Numbered from the stretch's first letter, positions 35,176 through 44,870 are shown. The stretch is DNA of 64,000 bases from Sphingomonas sp. PP-CE-1G-424 (GCF_004341085.1 NZ_SLXW01000003.1:124001-188000), one strand, 5' to 3'. Numbers and translations: made by a program. The notes: generated by a model from the sequence alone, not told the origin.

Positions 35176-38100
35176 GTGGACATCGTCATACTATCTGCAC
35201 GATCTGGCTATCTACGCACGACAGGGCGTCGGGCGATCATCCGCCTGCTGGTGGGGATCGCCTGCCTCCTGACGCTGACGACCGGCGCATCGGCACTCGA
35301 TCCCACGCGGACGATCGCCCAACTGCGCCATTCGCGCTGGACGCTGGGCGATGGTGCGCCCGGCAACATCCGTGCGATCGCTCAAGGGCGGGACGGCTAT
35401 CTCTGGCTGGGCACCGCAACCGGTCTCTACCGGTTCGACGGCATTACTTTCGAGCGGATCGTGCCCGCCGACGCGGATCCCTATCGCTCGCCCCAGATCA
35501 CCGCGGTGCTTGCTGCCCGCAACGGCGACATCTGGGTCGGCTATAACTTTGGCGGTGTCGCGGTGTTCCGCGGCGGTATCCTCAAAGTCGCCAACCCGTC
35601 GCCCCCCATCGGCGGCGTCAACCGGATCGTCGAGGGGCGCGACGGCGCGATCTGGTTCGCGGTGGAATCGAAGGGCAGGCTGGTCCTCAGCCGATTGTCG
35701 CATGGGCGCTGGTCCCGCTTCGGGGCCGGGCAGGGCGTACCGGACACCGCGATCGGCGATATCCTGAGTACGTCCGGGGGCATCTATGTGTCCGCCCGCC
35801 CGCGGATGTTGCTTCTCAAACCCGGCGGTACGCGGTTCATCGACGCCGGGATCCCGAGCGACACCTACACCGCGCTTGCCGAAAGTCCGGGCGGTCGCCT
35901 TTGGCAATGGAATGGCGACCGGATCCGGCCGGTGACGGGCGAGGGCAGCGCGTTTCGATCGGGACCTGTCACGACGCCCTTCGTCTTCCCCAAGCCGGTG
36001 TTCGACCGTGATGGCAATCTCTGGCTGCTGGGGCAGGACACCGGGCTGGGACGGCTGCCGGCCGGATCGCTCGATCGTCCCGAAAACCGCGATCCGATCC
36101 AGATGTTCACCGAGAAGCAGGGGCTGACGGCATCGCTGACGCTGTCGATGCTGGAGGACCGCGAGGGCAATATCTGGGTTGGTACCGAGTCCGGGCTCGA
36201 CCGCTTCTCGCCGAGCAATATCGTCCAGCCGGAGACGACCGAGGCCCTCGTATCGGGACTCGTCGGACCGACCGGCGGCGGGCCTGTCTTCGTCGCGGGG
36301 CTGTCCGGCGTGTACCGGATCGCCCGGGACGGCAAACCCGTGATGATCTTCCGGGTGGCGGATATCGGCGTGCTGTGCGGGGACAGTCGCCGCGTGCTGA
36401 TCGTCAGCATGCGCGGCAAATGGTTGCTCGACATCGATCGATCGGGCAACCTCGGCAAGGCCACGCCCATTCGTGGTCCGATATCGATAACCTGCGCGCT
36501 GGATACCAACGGCCAGTTCTGGACGGGCGCGGACCGGGTCTACCGTGTCGTCGGCGACAGTCTCCAGTCGGTCGGCGGCGCGGCGGGCACGGCTGGCTCC
36601 TCCGTACCCCGTATCCGCAGCGATGGCGCAGGCGGAATCGTGTTCGCACGTGTCTTCAAGGGGTTTGCGCGGCTCAAGGACGGCACCGAGACCCGGCTGT
36701 GGCGCCGCGAGGATCACGTCGTCGGCTCCACCCGGACGATGGTGCCGAGCCGCCACGGCATGCTGATCGTCGGGGATCAAGGGCTGGCCCGCTATGACGG
36801 CCGCCGACTGGCATCGCTGACCGACCGGTCATATCCGTTCCTCGTCGGGCTGACCGGCCTGATCCAGACCGCGGACGGATCGACGTGGGTTATCGGGGCG
36901 ACGGGGATCGTCCGGATGGCGACCGTCGCGCTCGATGCGGCGTTCGCGCATCCCGGCGCGCCGCTTCCCTTCGAACGCTTCGGGTATCAGGAGGATTTTC
37001 GCGCACGCTCGAACATGGTCGACGCGAACGACATCGCCGAGGACGCAGCGGGGCGATTGTGGTTCGCGACCAACAAGGGGCTGGCGATGATCGACCCACG
37101 CCACGTGTCGCGCAACCGTTTGCCGCCGACCGTGCAGATCCGTTCGCTCGATTCCGGTGGCGCCGAGCAGACGCCCGGAACGCGGCCGGCGGTATTTCCC
37201 GCCGGCACCAATCATGTCAGGATCCGCTACACCGCGCTGAGCCTCACCAATGCGACCGCGAACCGCTTCCGGTACCGGATCGAGGGGATCGATCGCGACT
37301 GGGTCGACGCCGGTGAAGCCCGCGAGGCGCTGTATACCAATCTCGGCCCCGGCACGTATCGCTTCCGGGTCATCGCCGCCAACAACGACGGCGTCTGGAA
37401 CCGCAACGGCGCGGTGCTCACGTTCACGATCGCGCCGCGTTTCTACCAGACCTACGCGTTCGTCGCGCTCTGCATCGCCGCCATCCTGATCCTGGGCTGG
37501 CTGCTGTATCGCCGCCGGGTCCGCGCGATCGCCGACCGCACGCGCGGCCGGTTCGAGGTCCAGCTGGCGGAGCGCGAGCGCATCGCCCGCGAGCTTCACG
37601 ACACGCTGTTGCAGGGGTTCCAGGGGCTGATGCTGCGCTTCCAGTCGGTCGTCGAACTGCTGCCGCGCGGCGACCGTGCGCGGACCAGCCTCGAGGGCGT
37701 GCTGGAGCGGGCCGACGACGTGCTGCTCGACGGCCGGGACCGGGTCCGGTTCCTGCGCGACAATATGGAACCGGTGGTGCTGCCTGCGTTACTGACCGCG
37801 ATCACCGAAGACATCGTCGCGCCGCCGCTGACCTGGGACCTGGACGTCGAGGGCGTCCAGCAACTGGTCTGCGCACCGGTCGCCGACGAGATCGCGCAGA
37901 TCGTCCGCGAAGCGCTCGCCAATGTGGTGCGTCATGCCGAAGCGGATCGCGTCGGCGTCGCAATCCGATCGCGGTCCGACAAGCTCGTCATCACCGTGAC
38001 GGACGACGGTCTCGGCCTTCCGTCGGACGTCCGCGAAAGCGGGCATAGACCCGGCCATTACGGCCTGATCGGGATGCGCGAACGTGCCATCGCGATGGGC

Positions 38101-38193
38101 GGAATCCTCGCGATCCGGTCCGACCCGAAATCCGATACCGGATCCGGCACCGAGATCAGGGTAACGATCCCGGCGCGGATCGCCTATCGATGA
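35176..38193 (+). CDS. Beta-propeller sensor histidine kinase
   Basis: A 1005-residue hybrid-free sensor kinase. It has a signal-anchor (about 20-41), a large periplasmic region of Reg_prop beta-propeller repeats (about 45-650, e.g. IAQGRDGYLWLGTATGLYRFDG), a Y_Y_Y domain (about 670-755), a transmembrane helix (about 759-781), a HisKA_3 dimerisation domain with His808 in ARELHDTLLQGFQ, and a HATPase domain (N box EALANVVRHAE, G box DDGLGLP). It resembles the sensors used by proteobacteria and Bacteroidetes for polysaccharide-type signals. GTG start at 35176. The divergent NarL-type regulator at 33658 should be its partner. Confidence 0.87.
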   Translation: MDIVILSARSGYLRTTGRRAIIRLLVGIACLLTLTTGASALDPTRTIAQLRHSRWTLGDGAPGNIRAIAQGRDGYLWLGTATGLYRFDGITFERIVPADADPYRSPQITAVLAARNGDIWVGYNFGGVAVFRGGILKVANPSPPIGGVNRIVEGRDGAIWFAVESKGRLVLSRLSHGRWSRFGAGQGVPDTAIGDILSTSGGIYVSARPRMLLLKPGGTRFIDAGIPSDTYTALAESPGGRLWQWNGDRIRPVTGEGSAFRSGPVTTPFVFPKPVFDRDGNLWLLGQDTGLGRLPAGSLDRPENRDPIQMFTEKQGLTASLTLSMLEDREGNIWVGTESGLDRFSPSNIVQPETTEALVSGLVGPTGGGPVFVAGLSGVYRIARDGKPVMIFRVADIGVLCGDSRRVLIVSMRGKWLLDIDRSGNLGKATPIRGPISITCALDTNGQFWTGADRVYRVVGDSLQSVGGAAGTAGSSVPRIRSDGAGGIVFARVFKGFARLKDGTETRLWRREDHVVGSTRTMVPSRHGMLIVGDQGLARYDGRRLASLTDRSYPFLVGLTGLIQTADGSTWVIGATGIVRMATVALDAAFAHPGAPLPFERFGYQEDFRARSNMVDANDIAEDAAGRLWFATNKGLAMIDPRHVSRNRLPPTVQIRSLDSGGAEQTPGTRPAVFPAGTNHVRIRYTALSLTNATANRFRYRIEGIDRDWVDAGEAREALYTNLGPGTYRFRVIAANNDGVWNRNGAVLTFTIAPRFYQTYAFVALCIAAILILGWLLYRRRVRAIADRTRGRFEVQLAERERIARELHDTLLQGFQGLMLRFQSVVELLPRGDRARTSLEGVLERADDVLLDGRDRVRFLRDNMEPVVLPALLTAITEDIVAPPLTWDLDVEGVQQLVCAPVADEIAQIVREALANVVRHAEADRVGVAIRSRSDKLVITVTDDGLGLPSDVRESGHRPGHYGLIGMRERAIAMGGILAIRSDPKSDTGSGTEIRVTIPARIAYR

Positions 38194-38237
38194 GCGGGAA
38201 GGCGATGATCGTCACCCTCCCGCCGATCGCGTAGCGC

Positions 38238-39212
38238 TCAGCTCTTCACGAACGCGAGCAGATCCGGGTTGATGACGTCGGCATGCGTCGTCAGCATCCC
38301 ATGCGGAAAGCCCTTGTAGATCTTGAGCGCCGCGTTCTGGAGCAGTTTGGCCTGCAGCACGGAGGCATTGGCGAACGGCACGATCTGGTCGTCGTCGCCC
38401 TGCAGCACGAGAGTCGGGACCGTGATCGCCTTGAGGTCTGCAGTCTGGTCGGTCTCGGAGAACGCCTTGATCCCCTCGTAATGCGCGAGCGCGCCGCCCA
38501 TCATGCCCTGGCGCCACCAATTGTCGACGACCCCTTGCGAGAGCTTCTCGGTCGGCCGGTTGAAGCCGTAGAACGGCCCCGACGCGAGATCGATGTAGAA
38601 TTGCGCGCGGTTGTCGGCGAGCGCCTTGCGCAGGCCGTCGAACACCGAAATCGGCAAACCGCCGGGATTGCCCGCGGTCTTGATCATCAGCGGCGGTACC
38701 GAGCTGACCAAGACGACCTTGGCGACGCGGCCCTGCGGCTGGCCGAACTTCGCAACATAGCGCGCGACCTCACCACCACCGGTCGAGTGGCCGATATGGA
38801 CCGTGCGCTTCAGGTCGAGATGCTCGACCACCGCGGAAGCGTCCGCCGCGTAATGGTCCATATCGTTGCCGGTATCGACCTGCGACGACCGGCCGTGTCC
38901 ACGGCGATCATGCGCGACGACGCGGTAGCCCTCGGCCAGGAAGAACAGCATCTGCGTGTCCCAGTCGTCCGACGATAGCGGCCAGCCGTGATGGAACACG
39001 ATCGGCTGCGCATCCTTCGGACCCCAGTCCTTGTAGAAGATGTCGGTGCCGTCCTTGGTCTTGATGAATCCGCTGCTCATTTTCGTAACTCCGTTCGATC
39101 GAGGGGGAAGGGGGGAGGCGAAGGTCATCGTCGGGAGAAGCGTCGCCGCGACCGCGGATGCGGAGGCGATGACGACCGAGCGTCGCGACAGCGCGCGAAG
39201 GGTTTCGGGCAT
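38238..39212 (-). CDS. Alpha/beta hydrolase (chloroperoxidase-like) with Tat-type signal
   Basis: A 324-residue protein. Residues 45-324 are a non-heme chloroperoxidase/esterase-like hydrolase: [13 protein letters not shown] for the oxyanion loop, [12 protein letters not shown] for the nucleophile serine, and a final histidine in [10 protein letters not shown]. Residues 1-33 contain [18 protein letters not shown], a twin-arginine-type signal, so the enzyme is probably exported folded. Many homologues start at the internal methionine (39080) and are cytosolic. The 30-base gap to the next hydrolase indicates an operon of two exported hydrolases. Confidence 0.82.
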   Translation of the reverse strand: MPETLRALSRRSVVIASASAVAATLLPTMTFASPLPPRSNGVTKMSSGFIKTKDGTDIFYKDWGPKDAQPIVFHHGWPLSSDDWDTQMLFFLAEGYRVVAHDRRGHGRSSQVDTGNDMDHYAADASAVVEHLDLKRTVHIGHSTGGGEVARYVAKFGQPQGRVAKVVLVSSVPPLMIKTAGNPGGLPISVFDGLRKALADNRAQFYIDLASGPFYGFNRPTEKLSQGVVDNWWRQGMMGGALAHYEGIKAFSETDQTADLKAITVPTLVLQGDDDQIVPFANASVLQAKLLQNAALKIYKGFPHGMLTTHADVINPDLLAFVKS

Positions 39213-39242
39213 GGCAGTGTCCTTCCGTTGCGGTTCGCAAGC

Positions 39243-40028
39243 CTATTGCGCGACGGCGGCGGCTTCGATCAGGGCGGCGACGGCCTTTGGATTGGACGTC
39301 ATCACGACGTGCGACGCGCCTGGAACCACGACCGTCTTCTTTGCGGCCGCGCGCCTTGCCATGAAGGCATGCGCGGCAGGCGGAATGTTCAGGTCGGCGC
39401 TGCCGTATATGAACCAGGACGGGATCGTCTTCCACGATGCCGTGAGCGCGCGCTCGTTGAGTGCAGCCTCGGCGACCGGGCGCTGCGTCGCCGCCATCAG
39501 CGCGGCCGGCGCTGCCGGAACATCCGCGGCGAACTGTTTCGCGAACTTGTCCTGCTCGATGTACAGATCCTTCGTGCCATCGGGCAGCACGACGGGCGGG
39601 GCGAGCGCCGCGCCGAGCGTGGCGCCGGGGAACTTGCCGCTCAGTGCGAACGCGCTCTCGCCGACATCCGCGGCGAAGGCGGCGACATAGACGAGTGCCT
39701 TGACGTTCGACGCATGCGCAGCCGCTTCGCCGATGACCGGTCCGCCATACGAGTGGCCAACGAGTACGACTGGGGTCTTCACGGCATTGACGACGCCCGC
39801 AACCGACGCCGCGTCGCTCGCTACACCGCGCAACGGATTCGACGCGGCGATGACGGTATAGCCGTCGCGTCGAAGCAGCGCGATGACGCCGTTCCACGAT
39901 CCGGACTCCGCGAACGCGCCGTGGACGAGGACGATGGTCGGGCGCTGGCCCTTCGGCTGCGCCTGTGCGCCGGCCAACGGCGCGAGCATCGCAGTGGCGG
40001 CAGCCAAAACGGCGATCCAGTGTTTCAT
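39243..40028 (-). CDS. Exported alpha/beta hydrolase
   Basis: A 261-residue hydrolase with a signal peptide (residues 1-23, ending AGAQA). The family segment IVLVHGAFAESGSWN precedes the nucleophile elbow VGHSYGGPVIG; a late histidine is in VVPGASHVVMTSNP. It belongs to the group that includes salicylate esterase/MESH-type small hydrolases. It is the first gene of a two-gene unit with the Tat-type hydrolase and probably acts in the periplasm on a small ester. Confidence 0.84.
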   Translation of the reverse strand: MKHWIAVLAAATAMLAPLAGAQAQPKGQRPTIVLVHGAFAESGSWNGVIALLRRDGYTVIAASNPLRGVASDAASVAGVVNAVKTPVVLVGHSYGGPVIGEAAAHASNVKALVYVAAFAADVGESAFALSGKFPGATLGAALAPPVVLPDGTKDLYIEQDKFAKQFAADVPAAPAALMAATQRPVAEAALNERALTASWKTIPSWFIYGSADLNIPPAAHAFMARRAAAKKTVVVPGASHVVMTSNPKAVAALIEAAAVAQ

Positions 40029-40207
40029 AGCGTCTAGCTCCCGAGACAGGCTTCCACACCTGCCATGCCCGGCGGCCCCGCAAGGTTCTTGGCAAATTCT
40101 GACGTATTTTGCGCAGGGCCGACATATTGCGATCGCGGCACACCCGCGTCGCTGTGATCGTCCGCGGCGACCTGATACCGCTGAGCATGTCAGAAAAGGA
40201 AGTGCGC

Positions 40208-40810
40208 ATGACCGAGCGTCGCATGGGACCGGAGCGGGTCGCCGCGTTCACCGATGGCGTCATCGCGATCATCATCACGATCATGGTGCTGGAACTGAAG
40301 GTCCCCGAAAGCGGCGATTTACGCGCGCTCGCAGGAAGCGCGGCCATCCTGCTCACCTACGCGCTGAGTTTCGTGAACGTCGGGCTGTACTGGAACAACC
40401 ATCATCACATGTTTTCGGTCGTCGAACGGATCGATGGGCGTGTGCTGTGGGCCAATCTGTTCCTGCTGTTCTGGCTCAGCCTGGTGCCGTTCGTGATCCG
40501 CTGGCTCGACGAAACGCAGTTCGCAGCAGGGGCCACCGCCGCCTACGGGATCGTGCTCGGACTGGCGGCAATCGGATATTCGCTCACCGAGCGCGCCATC
40601 ATCGCCTGCAACGGCAAACAGTCGGCCGTTGCGCGAGCGATCGGCTCGGACTGGAAAGGTTGGGGCAGTATCGCGCTCTACGCCATAGCGGTGCCGCTAG
40701 CGTTCGCGAGCCGCTGGGCCGCGATCGCGCTATACTGTGCCGTCATCGGCTTGTGGCTTATCCCTGACCGCAGGATCATCCGAGCGTCCAACCTTCAGGG
40801 TCAAATATGA
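40208..40810 (+). CDS. TMEM175-like (DUF1211) potassium channel protein
   Basis: A 200-residue membrane protein with about six hydrophobic segments. The signature of bacterial TMEM175/DUF1211 is at the start: RVAAFTDGVIAIIITIMVLEL, corresponding to the FSDGVxAIxxT filter helix. A second signature is NVGLYWNNHHHMF. AGGAAG lies before the ATG at 40208. Bacterial TMEM175 proteins are tetrameric potassium-selective channels lacking the classical TVGYG filter. It stands alone, divergent from the hydrolase pair. Confidence 0.82.
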   Translation: MTERRMGPERVAAFTDGVIAIIITIMVLELKVPESGDLRALAGSAAILLTYALSFVNVGLYWNNHHHMFSVVERIDGRVLWANLFLLFWLSLVPFVIRWLDETQFAAGATAAYGIVLGLAAIGYSLTERAIIACNGKQSAVARAIGSDWKGWGSIALYAIAVPLAFASRWAAIALYCAVIGLWLIPDRRIIRASNLQGQI

Positions 40811-40848
40811 CTTTGCGGCCAACGAAATCAATTGCACTGACCGTTGCG

Positions 40849-41445
40849 CTAATTTCGCCAAGCTGCCATCGCGTGCTTGATCCCGGCTCGGATCGCGCTC
40901 GCTGGCACCTCATCTCGAGCTTGGATCGAAATGCCCAGCAATAGACCATCGTACAGTGCGACCAACCCTGCGACATCCGTGGTTGGGCCGAGATCACCCG
41001 CGCCCACGCCGGCACTGATGCACCGGTGCAGCGCGTTTCGCGTCACGTCGCGTTCGGATCGGGTCAGCGCCCGGATTTGTGCGCTCAGCTCTGACGAGAT
41101 CGTTGCCGACAGCGTGACCATGCAGCCCTGCGGATGCGCAAGATCGGTCTGCACCGCGACCGAGCCCAACAAAGCCTGTTCGAGCCGCGCGCGCGGCGGC
41201 AGTCGTTCGTCGTCGAGCGCGTCGACGATGCTGCCATGCCGGGCCAGATATCGTGCCAGCGTTTCACGATACAGCGCTTCCTTCGAGCCGAACGCCGCGT
41301 AGAAACTTGCCGACGAGATGTCGCCCATCGCGTGTCGTAACGTCAGCAGCGACGCGCCTTCATACCCGTGCTCCCAGAACAGGTGCATCGCGCTGTCCAG
41401 CGCCGCATCCCGGTCGAACCCACGCGGTCGTCCGCTCCGTGCCAT
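40849..41445 (-). CDS. TetR-family regulator
   Basis: A 198-residue repressor. The N-terminal helix-turn-helix is at about residues 12-58 (ALDSAMHLFWEHGYEGASLLTLRHAMGDISSASFYAAFGSKE); the C-terminal half is the ligand-binding and dimerisation domain of the AcuR/NemR-like type. It is divergent from the MFS transporter gene, and two near-identical dyads TGGAYYARTCGATCCA lie between them. It is therefore likely to repress both itself and the transporter/quinone-reductase genes. Confidence 0.87.
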   Translation of the reverse strand: MARSGRPRGFDRDAALDSAMHLFWEHGYEGASLLTLRHAMGDISSASFYAAFGSKEALYRETLARYLARHGSIVDALDDERLPPRARLEQALLGSVAVQTDLAHPQGCMVTLSATISSELSAQIRALTRSERDVTRNALHRCISAGVGAGDLGPTTDVAGLVALYDGLLLGISIQARDEVPASAIRAGIKHAMAAWRN

Positions 41446-41466
41446 AACTCTTCACTCCTGACATTG

Positions 41467-41482
41467 TGGATTAATCGATCCA
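41467..41482. promoter_or_regulatory. TetR operator 1
   Basis: TGGATTAATCGATCCA, a dyad of TGGAT and ATCCA half-sites, lies 21 bases upstream of the tetR start. It matches 13 of 16 positions of a second copy at 41521. A TTGACA at 41490-41495 between the two copies is a possible -35 box for the plus-strand transporter. Confidence 0.6.
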
Positions 41483-41520
41483 TTATTCGTTGACAAGCCG
41501 CGTTCGGTCGTTGATTGCAC

Positions 41521-41536
41521 TGGACCAGTCGATCCA
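41521..41536. promoter_or_regulatory. TetR operator 2
   Basis: TGGACCAGTCGATCCA, the second copy of the dyad, is 54 bases from the first and immediately upstream of the MFS start. Binding here would block transcription or early elongation of the transporter gene. Confidence 0.6.
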
Positions 41537-41550
41537 GAAGTGAGTATTGC

Positions 41551-42752
41551 GTGCGTCCAAACCCTATTCCGACCGACGTCGGCGCTAGCGAGACGCTGCC
41601 GATTTCAGCCTTGCTGGCGCTGGCAATGACCGGCTTCACGGCGATCCTAACCGAGACGCTGCCCGCCGGACTGTTACCGCACATGGCGGTGGGGCTGGAC
41701 GTATCGGAGCCACTCGCGGGGCAGACGGTGACGGTCTATGCGGTCGGATCGCTGCTCGCGGCGATCCCGCTGACGCTGTACACGCAAGGCTGGCGTCGCA
41801 AGCCGACGCTGCTGGTCGCGATTGTCGGTTTTCTGATCTTCAATTGCGTGACCGCGGTGTCGACGTCCTACGCGCTGACGCTGGTCGCGCGGTTCATGGG
41901 CGGGGTCGCGGCGGGGCTCGGCTGGGGGATCATCGCCGGTTATGCGCGACGCATGGTCGTCGCGCCGTTGCGCGGCAAGGCGCTGGCGATCGCGATGGTC
42001 GGTACGCCGCTGGCGCTATCGATCGGCGTTCCGTTGGGGGCGATGCTGGGCACCACGCTTGGCTGGCGCATGGCGTTCGGGCTGATGTCGATCACGACTC
42101 TGATCCTGATCGGCTGGGTGCTGTGGCAGGTCCCGGATTTCCCCGGACAGCCGGCGGAACAGCGACTGTCGATCGCGCGCGTGTTTCGCACTCCCGGCGT
42201 ACGCACCGTGCTCGTCACGCTGTTCGCGTGGATCACTGCGCACAACATCCTCTATACTTATATCGCGCCGGTCGCCGCGTTGTCGGGTGTGCAAGGCCGC
42301 CTCGACCTCGTCCTGCTCGGGTTGGCGTTGCGGCGCTGGCCGGCATCTGGGTGACCGGCGTGTTGATCGATCGAGCGTTGCGACTACTCGTACTCGTCAG
42401 CCTGACGGCGTTCGCGGCGGTGTCGTTGGCGTTCGGGCTGTTTGCGGCCAGCCCCGTCGTGACGATCGCGGCGACGATCCTGTGGGGTCTGTCGTTCGGC
42501 GGCGCCGCGACGCAGATCCAGACCGCGCTGGCCGATGCCGCGGGGGAGGGCGTCGATCTGGCGAACGCGATGCTGACGACGACGTGGAACGGCGCGATCG
42601 CCGCAGGCGGGATCGTCGGCGGCGTGATGCTCGACCATCTCGGCGCCGGTTCGCTCGCCTGGGCCGTGCTGGCGTCGACGTTGCTGGCGCTCGTGATCGC
42701 ATCGCGCGCGCGCCGCCACGCCTTCAGGCCCGGTCCACGGGCATTCGATTGA
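41551..42752 (+). pseudogene. MFS transporter split by a single-base frameshift
   Basis: Two frames together encode a complete 12-helix MFS exporter of the AraJ type. The first frame runs from GTG 41551 through about helix 7 and ends after LDLVLLGLALRRWPASG. The second frame, open from there, continues VAALAGIWVTGVLIDRALRLL through helix 12 to the stop at 42752. At about 42323 the sequence GGGTTGGCGTT lacks one base; restoring it gives GF/LGVAALAG in frame. Either a real inactivating mutation or a base-call error is possible. No other damage is seen, which favours a recent event or an error. The upstream start is uncertain. Confidence 0.8.
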
Positions 42753-42786
42753 TGCGCTGATCGTGCGCGTAACTCAGGAGATTTCG

Positions 42787-43800
42787 ATGAAAGCCTATCA
42801 AATCGGTGCGCAGGACGGCATCGACGCCCTCTTCGCGGCAACCCGGGCCGAGCCCGTCGCTGGCCGCGGCGAAGCGCTGGTGGCACCGCGTCTCGTCGGA
42901 CTCATCAGTCGCGACGTGCAACTGTTGCGCGGCACCTATGGTGCCCGCCAGCCCGAGTCCCGTATCCCGATGTCCGAAGGCGTCGGCGAGGTCGTCGCGA
43001 TCGGGGAGGGCGTGACCGAAGTCGCAATCGGCGACCGCGTCGTCTGCGGCCATTTCGCGAGCTGGCTGGACGGCGCGTTCCGATCGGATGTCTTCGCGCA
43101 CGATATCGGCATCACGCATGACGGCTGGCTGGCCGAGCGCATCGTCCTGCCTGCAGCGACATTGATCCGTGTGCCCGATGCACTGGCCGACGTCGATGTC
43201 GCCGGGCTTGCGTCCGCGGCGCTGACGGCCTGGAACGCGTTGGTCGAGATCTGTCACGTAAAGGCTGGCGACACCGTCCTGTGCCTCGGCACCGGCAGCG
43301 TTTCGCTTGCCGCGCTGAAGATCGCCAAGGCACGCGGGGCGCGGGTCGCGATCACCTCGTCCCACAATGCGAAACTCAAGACGGCGCGCGCGCTCGGCGC
43401 GGACATCACGATCAACTACCGCACGTCGCCCGATTGGGCGGCCGAGGTCATCGCGCAGACCGAGGGCAAGGGTGCCGATATCGTGATCGAAACCGGCGGC
43501 GTCGATACGCTGGGCCAGTCGATCGCAGCGGCGGCGGCCAACGCGCGGATCATCGTCGTTGGCGTGTCGCCAGGCGAGGGGCCGGCGATCCCGGACTATC
43601 TGTCGCTGATCATCAAGAACGTGACGATCCGCGGCATCGCCAACGGCAGCCGTGCCATGTTCGTCGATCTGCTCGACGCGATGGTCGCGAACGGCATGAC
43701 GACAGTCGTCGACCGGACGTTCGCCTTCGACGACGCACCGGACGCCGTTCGCTACTTCGCCGCCGCCGGGCATCTCGGCAAGGTGATGATCGCATTCTGA
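42787..43800 (+). CDS. MDR-type quinone-oxidoreductase-like dehydrogenase
   Basis: A 337-residue zinc-type MDR protein. It begins MKAYQIGAQDGIDALF, has a GroES-like domain with SRDVQLLRGTYGARQPES, and the nucleotide motif LCLGTGSVSLAALKIAKARGA. The structural zinc cysteines of alcohol dehydrogenases are missing, so it is nearer to NAD(P)-dependent alcohol dehydrogenase/quinone reductases of the AdhT-like subgroup. CAGGAG precedes the ATG at 42787. It follows the transporter remnant by 34 bases and is probably in the same TetR-controlled transcript. Confidence 0.83.
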   Translation: MKAYQIGAQDGIDALFAATRAEPVAGRGEALVAPRLVGLISRDVQLLRGTYGARQPESRIPMSEGVGEVVAIGEGVTEVAIGDRVVCGHFASWLDGAFRSDVFAHDIGITHDGWLAERIVLPAATLIRVPDALADVDVAGLASAALTAWNALVEICHVKAGDTVLCLGTGSVSLAALKIAKARGARVAITSSHNAKLKTARALGADITINYRTSPDWAAEVIAQTEGKGADIVIETGGVDTLGQSIAAAAANARIIVVGVSPGEGPAIPDYLSLIIKNVTIRGIANGSRAMFVDLLDAMVANGMTTVVDRTFAFDDAPDAVRYFAAAGHLGKVMIAF

Positions 43801-43821
43801 CCGCACGCGAGCGATGGCATG

Positions 43822-44130
43822 CGAATGCTGGCGAAAGCGTCCACTGTCCATTCGACCGCGCCCGCCCGTGCCGTCGCGGATCGGCGGGCAGCAGCGTATC
43901 ACCGTGCGTGTTGGCGATATGATAGACGATCGCGGCGGATTCGAAAAGCAGCAGTCGCCTTCGTCATAGGTTGGGACCTGACCGAAAGGCTGACGCCTCC
44001 GGTGCGGCGCCTGCTCTTGCTTGCCCTAGTTTAGGTAAATCACGTCATAGGGTCGGCCGACCTCTCGGAGCGCCAGCGGACATCGAGGTCGCGGACCTGT
44101 CCCTTAGTAAAATCGGGAACCTAGCCTCAT
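43822..44130 (-). pseudogene. Heavily degraded glutathione S-transferase remnant
   Basis: On the minus strand, pieces of a GST N-terminal half appear in order across shifting frames: VPDFTKGQVRDLDVRW, then ALREVGRPYDVIYLN, an in-frame stop, GKQEQAP, then QPFGQVPTYDEGD, a shift near 43948, LFESAAIVYHIANTHGDTLLPADPRR, another shift, and ARAVEWTVDAF. These match the thioredoxin-fold half of a GST in which PFGQVPTY and FES-x-AI contact glutathione. The C-terminal half is missing, truncated at the 3' end of the MDR gene. At least three frameshifts and one stop make this an old remnant. Confidence 0.72.
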
Positions 44131-44234
44131 GCGGCGATGGTGCGACGCCTCTCAAACTACTATTGCGGTTCTGACTAGCCCATCGCTGCGACGGCGATAG
44201 TCGACCTAAACTGAACCGCGCCCCGCCGCTGACG

Positions 44235-44426
44235 CTATGGGTTCAAGCCGCGCTCATTGATCGCGCGCCGGGCAGAAATAACGCGATCACCATACAGCAT
44301 TGCCAAGGATCGATGGACGGCTTTGGCGCACATGTCCTTCGCCAAGGCCGACGCCTGCCGCTCGGCTTGTTCGCGCTTCTTGCTATACTCGAGATCGTAA
44401 TCTTGAACGTTCGGCATGGCAGGCAC
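44235..44426 (-). CDS. Small charged helical protein, unknown
   Basis: A 63-residue protein starting MPAMPNVQDYDLEYSKKREQ, or five residues in at MPNVQ. It is predicted almost entirely helical and has alternating charged residues (AERQASALAKDMCAKAVHRSLAMLYGDRV). The size and style match small sphingomonad hypothetical proteins, and codon use is coding-like. There is no strong ribosome site. It lies alone in a gene-poor patch beside a degraded GST. Function unknown. Confidence 0.45.
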   Translation of the reverse strand: MPAMPNVQDYDLEYSKKREQAERQASALAKDMCAKAVHRSLAMLYGDRVISARRAINERGLNP

Positions 44427-44648
44427 TCGGCACTGCGGGCGGAAGCTGATTCCAGCTTTCTATCGTCACCGTGCTCGCGGCAAGGATGATGGCGATGTCG
44501 CAGCATACGCTTATGCGGCTTGGGGAGATACCCCATTCGTGCCGTCCGGCTCGTGGAGTGTTCCGTCTGGCGCGTAACAGGTCGAAGGCCATGTCCGTGA
44601 AGCCTGCGGCCCTTATGTCAGAGCTCAGCCCAAATGAGGTGTGTCAGC

Positions 44649-44870
44649 ATGTCACGATCGACCAGCCCCTTGTTCGTGGATGCCGTGATCGATTGCACGG
44701 GCGACGGTAGGGCGCCCACACCTGAGGAAATGATGATCGTCGCGCAGCGCATCTGGTCCGACGGCGCGGCTTCCCGCTCTGCATTCTCGTGGAACACCTT
44801 GTCGGTATCTTCGCCCGATCGCCTCTGCTCCATGCTGGCGGCCGGCCTCGCCTTGCACGGCTCGCGGTGA
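44649..44870 (+). CDS. Small protein, unknown
   Basis: A 73-residue protein starting MSRSTSPLFVDAV, with GAGG eight bases before the ATG and high third-position GC. The segment PTPEEMMIVAQRIWSDGAASRSAF is helical and amphipathic. I do not recognise the family. The frame's stop lies seven bases before the ATG of the next small ORF, which suggests a two-gene unit. The opposite strand also has an open frame here, but without a comparable ribosome site. Confidence 0.45.
   Translation: MSRSTSPLFVDAVIDCTGDGRAPTPEEMMIVAQRIWSDGAASRSAFSWNTLSVSSPDRLCSMLAAGLALHGSR

Noticed and set aside
44383..44592. A 69-codon minus-strand frame (MAFDLLRARRNTP...)
   Set aside because: It overlaps the small ORF at 44235-44426 in another frame, has no ribosome site or recognisable pattern, and its composition is shadow-like.
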